Below are positions 8,220-16,486 of a stretch of DNA of 64,000 bases, in pieces. The position numbers were made by a program, and so were the translations under genes. The stretch is taken from NCBI GenBank assembly GCA_017303975.1, contig JAFLBG010000004.1, positions 62,001 to 126,000 of the forward strand, given 5' to 3'. The DNA is from Bacteroidota bacterium. Lineage in GTDB: Bacteria > Bacteroidota > Bacteroidia > JAFLBG01. Each line of letters opens with the position of its first letter. The stretch's first letter is position 1. Below the pieces are notes generated by a model that had not been told where the DNA came from, made no database searches, and saw only the letters and a list, made by a program, of their open reading frames with translations.

Positions 8220-9380
8220 CTACACCTTTCCCAGCGCTTGTTCTAAATCCGCTATCAATACATCTACATCTTCAATTCCAATATAAATACGAACTAAATT
8301 CCACGGCAACGGTGTTTTATTAAAACTAACAGAATCAAAAAGCGCACATACCGGAAATGCCAACGACTCGTATCCACCCCACGAACAAGCCAACAGAAAG
8401 TATTTTAAATTGTCGCAAAATACATCTACCTGCTTTATGTCGGTTGCTTTTAGTTGAATAGAAATCAACCCACTTCCTTGTTTCATCTGCTTTTTAGCCA
8501 ATGCCAATTGTGGGTTTGATTTAGCAAATGGGTACAATACCTTTTCTACTTTGGGGTGTTTTTCTAGAAAAGCTAACACCTTCAACGCACTTTCGGATGA
8601 TCGATTTACTCGGAGCTCCATGGTTCTAAGTCCACGCAATAGCAACCATGCATCATGCGGAGAAATAATACTGCCGATGGTCATGTATTCAACAGCAAAC
8701 AATTTATCGATTATTTTTTTGCTTGAGCATACAGCTCCTGCCACTACATCACTATGTCCGCCCATGTATTTGGTTGCGGAATGCACTACTATATCAATCC
8801 CTAGCTGAATAGGCGATTGATTTAAAGGAGAAGAATAGCTATTATCAATTATGGTGATAATATTTTTTTCCTTTGCAATCTTGCAAACTGCTTCTATGTC
8901 TTGCATTTCGAAGGTCATCGAATTGGGCGACTCTAGAAATATCAGTTTTGTGTTTGGCTTTAATGCATTGCTAATATTGCTGGTTTCGGTTCCGTCAACC
9001 ATGGTATATTCTACACCATATTTCGGCAAATAACTTGTAAGCAGGTTGTTTGTCCAACTATACGGCTTCTGTACGCATACGGCATGGTCTCCACTTTTCA
9101 AAACCGACATTACAGCAGCAGCTACAGCAGCACTACCGCTCGAAAAAATGAGCGCATCTTCTGCTCCCTCAAGTGCCGCTACCTTCTTTCTAAGTATTGC
9201 TACTGTTGGGTTGTATCCTCGTGTATAAAAAGGTTGTGTTAATTCGTTCTTTAATCCTTCCCGCATTTTCGCCACATTCTTAAAACAAAAATTGCTACTC
9301 TGAATAATAGGAGGAGAAACTGCGTTAAAATAATTTTCTCGCTCTTCGCCCAAATGATTTAGTATGTAGGAGGTGTTCAT
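8220..9380 (-). CDS. PLP-dependent trans-sulfuration enzyme (cystathionine gamma-synthase / beta-lyase family)
   Basis: I choose ATG 9380 (MNTSYILNHLGEE), giving 386 residues; an upstream in-frame start at 9437 would add a basic, low-complexity leader that overlaps the divergent gene. The Cys/Met metabolism PLP fold is clear: SSGSAAVAAA (cofactor phosphate loop), DNSYSSP, and HSATKYMGGHSD with the Schiff-base lysine. Family members interconvert cysteine, homocysteine, cystathionine and methionine-related substrates; which reaction this one does cannot be decided from sequence. It lies 25 bases from the adhesin end (convergent) and is divergent from the DUF5684 gene. Confidence 0.85.
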   Translation of the reverse strand: MNTSYILNHLGEERENYFNAVSPPIIQSSNFCFKNVAKMREGLKNELTQPFYTRGYNPTVAILRKKVAALEGAEDALIFSSGSAAVAAAVMSVLKSGDHAVCVQKPYSWTNNLLTSYLPKYGVEYTMVDGTETSNISNALKPNTKLIFLESPNSMTFEMQDIEAVCKIAKEKNIITIIDNSYSSPLNQSPIQLGIDIVVHSATKYMGGHSDVVAGAVCSSKKIIDKLFAVEYMTIGSIISPHDAWLLLRGLRTMELRVNRSSESALKVLAFLEKHPKVEKVLYPFAKSNPQLALAKKQMKQGSGLISIQLKATDIKQVDVFCDNLKYFLLACSWGGYESLAFPVCALFDSVSFNKTPLPWNLVRIYIGIEDVDVLIADLEQALGKV

Positions 9381-9436
9381 TTTTTTCTTTTTGTTTAAAA
9401 TAGTATATATTGTACGTAAACCAAAACTAAAAAACA

Positions 9437-9832
9437 ATGGCAGCGTTTCTTTTAATTTTTACCGGTATTATTTTGGTATTTGTATTCCTTATGCTTATTA
9501 CCATGTGGAAAATTTATGCAAAAGCCGGAAAGCCTGGATGGGCTTGTTTAATTCCAATCTACAATTATGTGGTTTGGTTAGAAATTGTTGGAAAACCAAC
9601 ATGGTGGGTAATTTTATTACTTATTCCAATTGTAAATATTGTTGTAGGTATAATGCTTGTACATCAGCTTTCATTGGCGTTTGGAAAGGATGTTGGCTTC
9701 ACACTAGGGTTGATATTTTTACCATTTATATTTTTCCCAATGCTTGCTTTTGGTAGCGCTACGTATGTAAGAGGAGCTATTATTGCAGATTCGGCAACAT
9801 CCACTATTTTAGATGCCAACCTAACAAAATAA
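9437..9832 (+). CDS. DUF5684 family membrane protein
   Basis: 131 residues with about four hydrophobic helices. The stretch YAKAGKPGWACLIPIYNYVVW, broken here by segments, is characteristic of the DUF5684 family: KAGKPGW, LIPIYN, and later GKPTWW. The same module is found fused to or next to signal peptidase I in Bacteroidota, but the signal peptidase is not in this window. The start at 9437 is 56 bases from the divergent start of the trans-sulfuration gene. The SpmAB gene follows 19 bases downstream, so the two probably form an operon. Molecular function unknown. Confidence 0.75.
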   Translation: MAAFLLIFTGIILVFVFLMLITMWKIYAKAGKPGWACLIPIYNYVVWLEIVGKPTWWVILLLIPIVNIVVGIMLVHQLSLAFGKDVGFTLGLIFLPFIFFPMLAFGSATYVRGAIIADSATSTILDANLTK

Positions 9833-9851
9833 TTGCCGTAACTAAGCTTAA

Positions 9852-11084
9852 ATGATCTTAAATTATATTTGGGTAGGTTTTTTTCTGCTTGCCTTTGTTT
9901 GGTGTTGTTATCAGTTTTTTATACTTGGCAATGCAGATGTATTTGCAGCGGTAATTGAGGGCATTTTTTCATCTGCTAAAACAGGCTTTGAAATTTCTAT
10001 TGGCTTAACAGGTGTAATGACGCTTTGGTTGGGGCTAATGAAAATTGGGGAAAAGGCCGGGGCTGTGAATATGTTGTCACGTATTGTAGGTCCATTTTTT
10101 AGCAGGTTGTTTCCGGAGCTTCCCAAAAATCATCCTGCATTGGGAAATATGTTGATGAACTTTTCGGCAAATATGTTAGGACTTGATAATGCCGCTACGC
10201 CATTGGGTTTGAAAGCAATGAAGAGTTTGCAAGAGGAAAATAGAACTCCCGATACTTCGTCCAATGCGCAAATCATGTTCTTGGTACTGAATACTTCGGG
10301 CCTTACCATAATACCTATAAGTATTATGGTGTATCGAGCACAACTTGGTGCAGCCGACCCGTCCGATATTTTTATACCCGTTTTAATTGCTACTTTTTTT
10401 TCTACCCTTGTAGGGCTTATTAGTGTTGCTATTTGGCAACGAATCAACTTGTTTAATAGAGTGGTTTTGTCTTGGCTGGTTGGAATTACTACATTAGTTG
10501 GAATTATTATTTGGTATTTTTCGTCCCTTCCAAAAGACCAAATAGCAAGAGTTTCAAGCATATCCAGCAATTTTATTTTATTCAGTATTATAATCGCTTT
10601 TATTTTAGGCGGGCTTTGGAAAAAAATAAATCTGTACGACTCTTTTATCGATGGCGCAAAAGAGGGTTTTGAAACATCCATAAAAATTATTCCCTATCTC
10701 ATTGCTATGTTGGTTGCTATTGCAGCTTTCCGAGAATCTGGTGTAATGCACGCTTTTATAAGAGGTGCGGAAATAGCTATTGGCGCAGTGGGCATGCCAA
10801 CTGATTTTGTGGGTGCATTACCTACGGCTATCATGAAACCTTTGAGTGGCAGCGGTGCCCGTACGATGATGGTTGATGCCATGAAAACATATGGAGCCGA
10901 CTCTTTCGTGGGAAGGTTGTCTTGCATGATACAAGGATCGGCAGATACAACATTTTTTATTGTAGCACTTTATTTTGGTTCTGTTGGTATTAAAAAAACT
11001 CGTTATGCTATCACCTGTGGTTTAATTGCAGATTTGGCAGGACTTATAGCGGCAATTCTTACCGCATATGTGTTTTTTAGTTGA
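9852..11084 (+). CDS. SpmA-SpmB fusion: nucleoside-recognition (Gate) domain membrane protein
   Basis: 410 residues. The N-terminal half (about 1-195) matches SpmA (GLMKIGEKAG, SRLFPELPKNHPALGNM, NMLGLDNAATPLGLKAM) and the C-terminal half (about 240-410) matches SpmB (DGAKEGFETSIKIIPYL, SGSGARTMM, QGSADTTFFI). In Bacillus these are separate spore maturation proteins affecting spore-core dehydration; the Gate fold is also found in nucleoside transporters. Multiple hydrophobic helices indicate an inner-membrane location. The organism shows no sign of sporulation, so the role is probably transport-like. It follows the DUF5684 gene by 19 bases. Confidence 0.85.
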   Translation: MILNYIWVGFFLLAFVWCCYQFFILGNADVFAAVIEGIFSSAKTGFEISIGLTGVMTLWLGLMKIGEKAGAVNMLSRIVGPFFSRLFPELPKNHPALGNMLMNFSANMLGLDNAATPLGLKAMKSLQEENRTPDTSSNAQIMFLVLNTSGLTIIPISIMVYRAQLGAADPSDIFIPVLIATFFSTLVGLISVAIWQRINLFNRVVLSWLVGITTLVGIIIWYFSSLPKDQIARVSSISSNFILFSIIIAFILGGLWKKINLYDSFIDGAKEGFETSIKIIPYLIAMLVAIAAFRESGVMHAFIRGAEIAIGAVGMPTDFVGALPTAIMKPLSGSGARTMMVDAMKTYGADSFVGRLSCMIQGSADTTFFIVALYFGSVGIKKTRYAITCGLIADLAGLIAAILTAYVFFS

Positions 11085-11263
11085 TAATTCGCGAAAAGTA
11101 TCTAGATAGCACTAGTCATGACTTAGCATTTATTTATGGAGGCGAACGAGACTCCTGCACGCTGAGGCATTTGAAAGGTATAGAGCAAAGTACCGTTTTT
11201 CATATACTATCGAATTTTTATAATTAATACTTATATTTAATACACACTCTCACAAACTAAAAA
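11085..11263. other. Intergenic stretch with a locally GC-richer core, no recognised feature
   Basis: 179 bases between the SpmAB and DUF4153 genes, both on the plus strand. The core at about 11135-11190 is richer in G and C than the flanks and contains only a ten-codon open frame (ATG at 11136). I see no tRNA, clear terminator or TAnnTTTG promoter. It could be a decayed repeat or a small RNA. Confidence 0.3.
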
Positions 11264-13309
11264 ATGGCACTCCAATTCCCTTCTTTATCAGTAGTTGTTA
11301 CAGGTGTACAAAACACAATTAAACGATTTCCGTTTGTACTTGCTTCTGCAATTATTGCAAGTGCGGTTTCCATGTATATGCTTGAACTGAAAGGAGCTGA
11401 AGAGTACAACCATGAATATCTTTGGAAAATTGTGATGTGCTGTTGGCTCGGGTTGAACTTGTTTCTGTCCATATCTCTGATTGCGGAACAGGGCAACCAT
11501 AGTACGACCCAAAAGTATGCAGCACAATTTTTTGGAATTACAATTCTTATCGTCTATTATTTTATCCTTCCCGAATTTGGAAGAATATCTATTTCCGATG
11601 GGACCCGATATTTTCTTTTCAGCTTAGGACTACACTTGCTCGTTTCATTTTCACCTTTCATCGCACGCGGATGGATAAATGGCTTTTGGCAATTCAACAA
11701 AACACTGTTTCTGCGTTTTCTTCTTTCCGCATTTTATTCGGCCGTACTTTATCTTGGCATTGCTCTTGCTGTTTTTGCAATTGATCAGTTGTTTAGTGTT
11801 CATATAAAAGGCCACCGCTATGCGCAACTTTGGTTTTTTATTGCAGGCGTTTTCAATACCTGGTTGTTTCTTGCGGGAGTTCCAAAAAATTTGGAAGAGT
11901 TGGAAAATGTTACTGATTATCCGAAAGGATTAAAAATGTTTACTCAGTTTGTTTTGCTTCCGTTGGTGGCTATTTACCTTGCCATTTTGTATGCATACGG
12001 AATAAAGATTAGCATTCATTGGGAGCTACCAAAAGGTTGGGTGTCGTGGTTGGTAAATGCATTTTCAGTTTTCGGAATTCTTTCATTGCTTCTTATTTGG
12101 CCTTTGCGTAACGATGAAGGCAACAAATGGATTAGCACATTCTCGCGTTGGTTTTACCGCGCGCTGTTTCCTTTACTTGTTTTACTTGGAGTTGCAATCG
12201 GAAAAAGGGTACTACAATATGGAATTACAGAAAACCGGTATTTTGTGTTGGTGGTAGCGCTCTGGCTGACGGGTATTGCCGCTTATTTTCTACTAAGTAA
12301 GGCAAAAAATATTAAAGTAATTCCAGTTACACTTTTCTTTATAGCTTTTCTTTCTTCGTTTGGGCCATGGGGAGCATTCAGTATCTCAGAAAAATCACAG
12401 GTAAATAGATTGAAAAAGCTGCTGACAGAAGAAAAAATACTGGTGGACGGAAAAATCAAGAAAGCTGCCAATATTAATTCTAATAAAAATCAGATTAGTT
12501 CGATTGTGCATTATTTGGCCAAACACCATCGTTTCGATGCCATTAAACCTTGGTTTAACGAAAATCTTGATTCTATTTTTGCACCAATTACCAATTATAC
12601 CTACTATACAAGAAGGTATAATTATCGACATGATGCAGAAAAAATTCTTGCGCTGATGGGAGTGGGAGATAATTATTCTGGTTACAACTATAATGAAGGG
12701 GATGATAAAGGGGATATACAAAGAAATGCAGAACCCGTACATACCCTCAGAGACTCGAAGGATACAGAGAAAAGTGCAGAAATCCATACACCAGATGTAA
12801 ACACGGTGGCGATGAAAAGATTTAATTACTATTCGGATGATATTAAAAAGCGGGAAGCAATTTCAGTAAGGGGGTTTGATTATTCCTTCAACTTCAGCAG
12901 TGCCTTTTATGATAGCGATGATAAATATTCTTATGACGAAACGTATAGTCAGATTTATTTCGGAAAAGATTCTGGTTTCGTGAGATATTCAAAGGATAAC
13001 AAAGGGTATGTTTTTATGATGAACGGAAAAGAAATTCTTCAGTTGGATTTGAAAGAGCAAGTGAAAAAAATTTCCGAGTATGTAATGAAACATAAAGAAC
13101 ATCAATACGTCCAATATATTCCCACGACAATGATAACTTACGAAGGTCAAAATGATTTTGTTCGGGTAAAAATATATTTTTCTAGCATCCAGGGAGAAAT
13201 ATCGAAAAAAGAAACAACAGTTACGCAAATGGGAGGGGTTATGCTTTTGAGAATCAACTCACCAACAGATTCTATTAATCAGGCTGCGACTCCCAAACAC
13301 CAACAATAA
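11264..13309 (+). CDS. DUF4153 domain-containing membrane protein
   Basis: 681 residues. The first ~390 residues hold about ten to twelve hydrophobic helices with family features of DUF4153 (AEEYNHEYLWK, LWFFIAGVFNTWLFLAGVP, PKGLKMFTQFVLLPLVAIYLA when read in pieces). The remaining ~290 residues are soluble, rich in Tyr, Asp and Lys, and include a region around 480-580 of low complexity. Function of the family is unknown. It stands alone between a 179-base and a 137-base gap. The ssb gene downstream is a separate unit. Confidence 0.8.
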   Translation: MALQFPSLSVVVTGVQNTIKRFPFVLASAIIASAVSMYMLELKGAEEYNHEYLWKIVMCCWLGLNLFLSISLIAEQGNHSTTQKYAAQFFGITILIVYYFILPEFGRISISDGTRYFLFSLGLHLLVSFSPFIARGWINGFWQFNKTLFLRFLLSAFYSAVLYLGIALAVFAIDQLFSVHIKGHRYAQLWFFIAGVFNTWLFLAGVPKNLEELENVTDYPKGLKMFTQFVLLPLVAIYLAILYAYGIKISIHWELPKGWVSWLVNAFSVFGILSLLLIWPLRNDEGNKWISTFSRWFYRALFPLLVLLGVAIGKRVLQYGITENRYFVLVVALWLTGIAAYFLLSKAKNIKVIPVTLFFIAFLSSFGPWGAFSISEKSQVNRLKKLLTEEKILVDGKIKKAANINSNKNQISSIVHYLAKHHRFDAIKPWFNENLDSIFAPITNYTYYTRRYNYRHDAEKILALMGVGDNYSGYNYNEGDDKGDIQRNAEPVHTLRDSKDTEKSAEIHTPDVNTVAMKRFNYYSDDIKKREAISVRGFDYSFNFSSAFYDSDDKYSYDETYSQIYFGKDSGFVRYSKDNKGYVFMMNGKEILQLDLKEQVKKISEYVMKHKEHQYVQYIPTTMITYEGQNDFVRVKIYFSSIQGEISKKETTVTQMGGVMLLRINSPTDSINQAATPKHQQ

Positions 13310-13446
13310 GCGCCCGTTGTTAATATTTTTATTTGGAACAAACCCCTTTTCACAGTAGATTTACAGAAATATAAGGTCTAGAATTAATCTTTAAAAAAAC
13401 TGTATTGTTTTTCAATTTATTTTGTAATCAATAAAATCAAATTAAT

Positions 13447-13887
13447 ATGGCAGGAGTAAACAAAGTAATTTTAGTAGGAAACTTAGGAAAAGATCCTGAA
13501 GTTCGTTATTTAGAGGGCGGAACAGCGGTTGCTAATTTTTCATTAGCTACTACCGAGTCTTACAAAGACAAAACAGGTAAACGTGTAGATCAAACAGAGT
13601 GGCACAATGTGGTTGCTTGGAGAGGTTTGGCAGAAGTTGCAGAAAAATATTTGCGTAAAGGAATGCAAGTATTTATTGAAGGGAAAATTAGAACCCGTAA
13701 ATGGCAAGATAAAGAAGGGAAAGACAGATATACAACAGAAATACTGGCTGACAACCTTACTATTCTTGGAAAAAAAGAAGATAATGGAGGAGGCCAAGCC
13801 AGTGGTTCTTCTATGAGTTCGTCTAATGTATCTGCTGAGGCTCCAATAACAGCTGATGACGGAAGTGTAGATGATCTCCCTTTTTAA
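13447..13887 (+). CDS. ssb: Single-stranded DNA-binding protein
   Basis: 146 residues. The OB-fold core covers about 1-112 ([69 protein letters not shown], when read in short pieces). A flexible Gly/Ser linker leads to the acidic tip DDLPF, the docking tail that recruits repair and replication proteins. Both the length and the tip are normal for SSB. It is followed directly by a strong intrinsic terminator, indicating a single-gene transcript. The start ATG at 13447 is preceded by an A/T-rich leader with no Shine-Dalgarno sequence. Confidence 0.97.
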   Translation: MAGVNKVILVGNLGKDPEVRYLEGGTAVANFSLATTESYKDKTGKRVDQTEWHNVVAWRGLAEVAEKYLRKGMQVFIEGKIRTRKWQDKEGKDRYTTEILADNLTILGKKEDNGGGQASGSSMSSSNVSAEAPITADDGSVDDLPF

Positions 13888-13904
13888 ATAGAAACTGAAT
13901 AATT

Positions 13905-13944
13905 AAAAGAGCTCGAAAATCAATGGTTTTCGAGCTCTTTTTTT
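13905..13944 (+). terminator. Intrinsic terminator of ssb
   Basis: A perfect 15-bp inverted repeat (arms 13905-13919 and 13927-13941, core GAGCTCGAAAA) with a 7-base loop runs into a T-tract. It lies 18 bases after the ssb stop codon and just upstream of ispG. Confidence 0.9.
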
Positions 13945-13993
13945 ATGCAACAACCGAACTTTTTTGCAACTTAGCGATTGTATAGATCATACT

Positions 13994-15970
13994 ATGGACA
14001 CTACAAATTTTAAATACTGCAATAGTCTAACAAGCTATTCACGCTTTGTTACGAGAGAAGTTAAGGTTGGGGATATTGGTATTGGTGGAAACAATCCAAT
14101 TCGGTTGCAATCCATGACCACCACTGACACAATGGATACTATAAAAACGGTAGAACAATCTATTCGCATGATTGAGGCGGGGTGTGAATTGGTGCGTATT
14201 ACAGCTCCAAGTTTGAAAGAGGCACAAAATCTATTAGAGATTAAAAACGAATTGCGCAAGCGTGGATATAAAACACCCTTAGTTGCAGATATTCATTTTA
14301 CACCCAATGCCGCAGAGCTTGCTGCACGTATTATTGAGAAGGTGCGTGTGAATCCGGGAAACTATGCCGATAAGAAAAAATTTGAACACATTGATTATAC
14401 TACCAATGAGTATGAAGCTGAATTAGAGCGTATTCGCGAGCGTTTTACCCCATTGGTTAAAATTTGTAAGGAGTATGGTACTGCTATGCGTATAGGTACA
14501 AATCATGGTTCGTTGAGTGATCGAATTTTGAGTAGATATGGTGATACTCCTTTGGGCATGGTAGAGTCGGCTTTTGAGTTTTTGAGAATATGTGAAGATA
14601 ACGACTATAGAAACATTGTTATTTCTATGAAAGCAAGCAACCCGCAAGTAATGGTACAAGCGTATCGTTTGTTGGTGGCTAAAATGATAGAAACAAATAG
14701 AAATTATCCTCTGCATTTGGGTGTTACAGAGGCGGGCGATGGAGAAGATGGAAGAATAAAATCTGCGATAGGAATTGGAACCTTGCTAGAAGATGGCTTG
14801 GGAGATACGGTTCGCGTATCACTTACTGAAGAACCAGAGTTTGAAATTCCTGTAGCAAGAGCATTGGTTAGCAGATATACAAATCGGATCAATACGAATC
14901 AAATTCCCAGAACCGAAATCTCGAATTTGACATTTTCTCCCTTGGAATATAATAGGCGCGAAACCATTGCTATTTCCAATATTGGCGGTAAGCACGCACC
15001 AGTAGTAATAGCTGATTATAGCAGATTCGAGATAATTACCCCAACAGATTTGACGCACATAGGATATAACTATAGCGAGGAGCTGGATAAATGGAATATT
15101 ACCGACATGGCTGCTGATTATGTTTATTCCAAGCATTTATTAGATTTTCAGTTGCCTGGATTATTAAAGGTAATTACAACACCTGCTGTATGGTCAACAG
15201 CAGCAGATAAGTCAAAGTACTTTCCCCTATATGAAGCAGATGAATATCTAAAAGCAACTGAGAAATCGCATGTAATGAATTTTGTGATGTTGGATTGCTT
15301 TACAAAGGAAGATGCGAATTATGATAGTTTATTAACTACACTAAGTAAAGATAAAACGGTTGTATTGTGTTTGAGCAGTCAAAATAGCCATACCATGCCG
15401 GCTGTAAGAAAAATGTTTTTTGAGTTGTTGCAACGTACTATTAAAAATCCTGTCGTAATTATTTCAGATAGTAATTATACGAACATGGACGATACCTTGA
15501 TTAATTATTCGATTGAGTCGGGTGCATTGTTATTGGATGGTTTTGGCGATGGTGTTTGTTTTGGTTGGAGTAATTTATTTACCTCAAAAGAAGAATTACT
15601 CAAGAAGACAAATGATGTTGCCTTCGGGATATTGCAGGCTACACGTACACGTATTTCAAAAACAGAATATATTTCTTGTCCTTCTTGCGGCCGCACGTTG
15701 TTTGACTTACAAGAAACAACCGCTAAAATACGCTCCAGAACCGACCATTTAAAAGGAGTTAAAATTGGTATTATGGGATGCATCGTAAATGGGCCAGGGG
15801 AGATGGCAGATGCAGATTATGGATACGTAGGAACAGGAATTGGGAAAATAACATTGTATAAAGGCAAAGAAGTTGTAAAAAGAAATATTGCTTCGGAGCA
15901 AGCGGTAGATGCGTTGATTGATTTGATTAAGCAACATGGAGATTGGGTAGAGAAGACAAGTGTGGAATAG
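13994..15970 (+). CDS. ispG: 4-hydroxy-3-methylbut-2-en-1-yl diphosphate synthase, long Bacteroidota form
   Basis: IspG (GcpE) reduces methylerythritol cyclodiphosphate to HMBPP, the sixth step of the MEP isoprenoid pathway, using a [4Fe-4S] cluster. I choose ATG 13994 (MDTTNFKYCNSLTSYS), giving 658 residues; an in-frame TTG at 13964 would add ten residues. The TIM-barrel part (about 1-280) has PIRLQSMTTTDT, VADIHF and RVNPGN. A long insertion domain (about 290-550) follows, as in plant and Bacteroidota/Chlamydia IspG. The C-terminal ferredoxin-like part has cluster ligands C562, C565 (SCPSCGRT) and C596 (GCIVNGPGE). The SRPBCC gene begins directly after the stop. The pathway's dxr lies at 48.3-49.4 kb. 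Confidence 0.95.
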   Translation: MDTTNFKYCNSLTSYSRFVTREVKVGDIGIGGNNPIRLQSMTTTDTMDTIKTVEQSIRMIEAGCELVRITAPSLKEAQNLLEIKNELRKRGYKTPLVADIHFTPNAAELAARIIEKVRVNPGNYADKKKFEHIDYTTNEYEAELERIRERFTPLVKICKEYGTAMRIGTNHGSLSDRILSRYGDTPLGMVESAFEFLRICEDNDYRNIVISMKASNPQVMVQAYRLLVAKMIETNRNYPLHLGVTEAGDGEDGRIKSAIGIGTLLEDGLGDTVRVSLTEEPEFEIPVARALVSRYTNRINTNQIPRTEISNLTFSPLEYNRRETIAISNIGGKHAPVVIADYSRFEIITPTDLTHIGYNYSEELDKWNITDMAADYVYSKHLLDFQLPGLLKVITTPAVWSTAADKSKYFPLYEADEYLKATEKSHVMNFVMLDCFTKEDANYDSLLTTLSKDKTVVLCLSSQNSHTMPAVRKMFFELLQRTIKNPVVIISDSNYTNMDDTLINYSIESGALLLDGFGDGVCFGWSNLFTSKEELLKKTNDVAFGILQATRTRISKTEYISCPSCGRTLFDLQETTAKIRSRTDHLKGVKIGIMGCIVNGPGEMADADYGYVGTGIGKITLYKGKEVVKRNIASEQAVDALIDLIKQHGDWVEKTSVE

Positions 15971-16384
15971 ATGAAACAAATCAGCCCAATACACCATATA
16001 AACAAACCCATCGAAGAGGTATTTGATACTATTTCAAACATAACATTATTTGCAGAGCATCATCCCTTGATGCGTAAGGCGGAATGTGTAGGAGAAAATA
16101 AATATGTGATGTATGAGAATATGAAGTTATTTCAGGGAGTAATGATTCCTTTTTCATATAACGCAGAAATAACGCAATTGGAAAAGAATAGAAAAGTAGA
16201 AATTGTTGCGAAGCCGAATTTTTTGATGTCTATTCTATTGTCGTTTAGCTTTATTGAGTTGAAGGGAAAAACGGAGGTACGCGAACTAGTTACTGTTAAA
16301 GGACCGTGGCCCTTTTCAACTATTTTGATAAATCTAATTCGCACCACACATTTGCAATTGATAGAATCAATTCGTAAATCTTAA
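15971..16384 (+). CDS. SRPBCC (START/Bet v1-like) family protein
   Basis: 137 residues. The start (MKQISPIHHINKPIEEVFDT) is typical of the polyketide cyclase/SRPBCC superfamily: a first strand, then the INKPIEEVFDTISN helix pair, then HPLMRKAE. These proteins form a helix-grip pocket for hydrophobic ligands. No ligand can be inferred. The ATG touches the ispG stop codon, so the two are almost certainly translated from one message, which hints at a lipid or isoprenoid ligand, but that is inference. Confidence 0.7.
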   Translation: MKQISPIHHINKPIEEVFDTISNITLFAEHHPLMRKAECVGENKYVMYENMKLFQGVMIPFSYNAEITQLEKNRKVEIVAKPNFLMSILLSFSFIELKGKTEVRELVTVKGPWPFSTILINLIRTTHLQLIESIRKS

Positions 16385-16408
16385 GTGGCATTGATCGTTT
16401 ACAAATGA

Positions 16409-16465
16409 GTTCTCGACTCCGCTCGAACCAGCTTCTGATTAACTGATTCAAACAAAGTCGAGAAT
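16409..16465. repeat. Dispersed inverted-repeat element (TTCTCGACTCC family)
   Basis: GTTCTCGACTCCGCTCGAAC (16409-16428) is a sequence type seen scattered in intergenic regions of many Bacteroidota genomes. Its first nine bases after G (TTCTCGACT, 16410-16418) are repeated inverted at 16456-16464 (AGTCGAGAA), giving a 9-bp stem and 37-base loop. It sits between the convergent SRPBCC and T9SS-cargo genes. Confidence 0.5.
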
Positions 16466-16486
16466 ACAGTATTGAAATTATTTATA

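Noticed and set aside
10130-10681. A 183-codon minus-strand open frame opposite the SpmAB fusion
   Set aside because: The plus-strand frame carries family motifs throughout; the antisense product has none.
13964-13993. TTG start for ispG
   Set aside because: ATG 13994 begins a peptide like those of Bacteroidota IspG; the TTG lies close to the ssb terminator.
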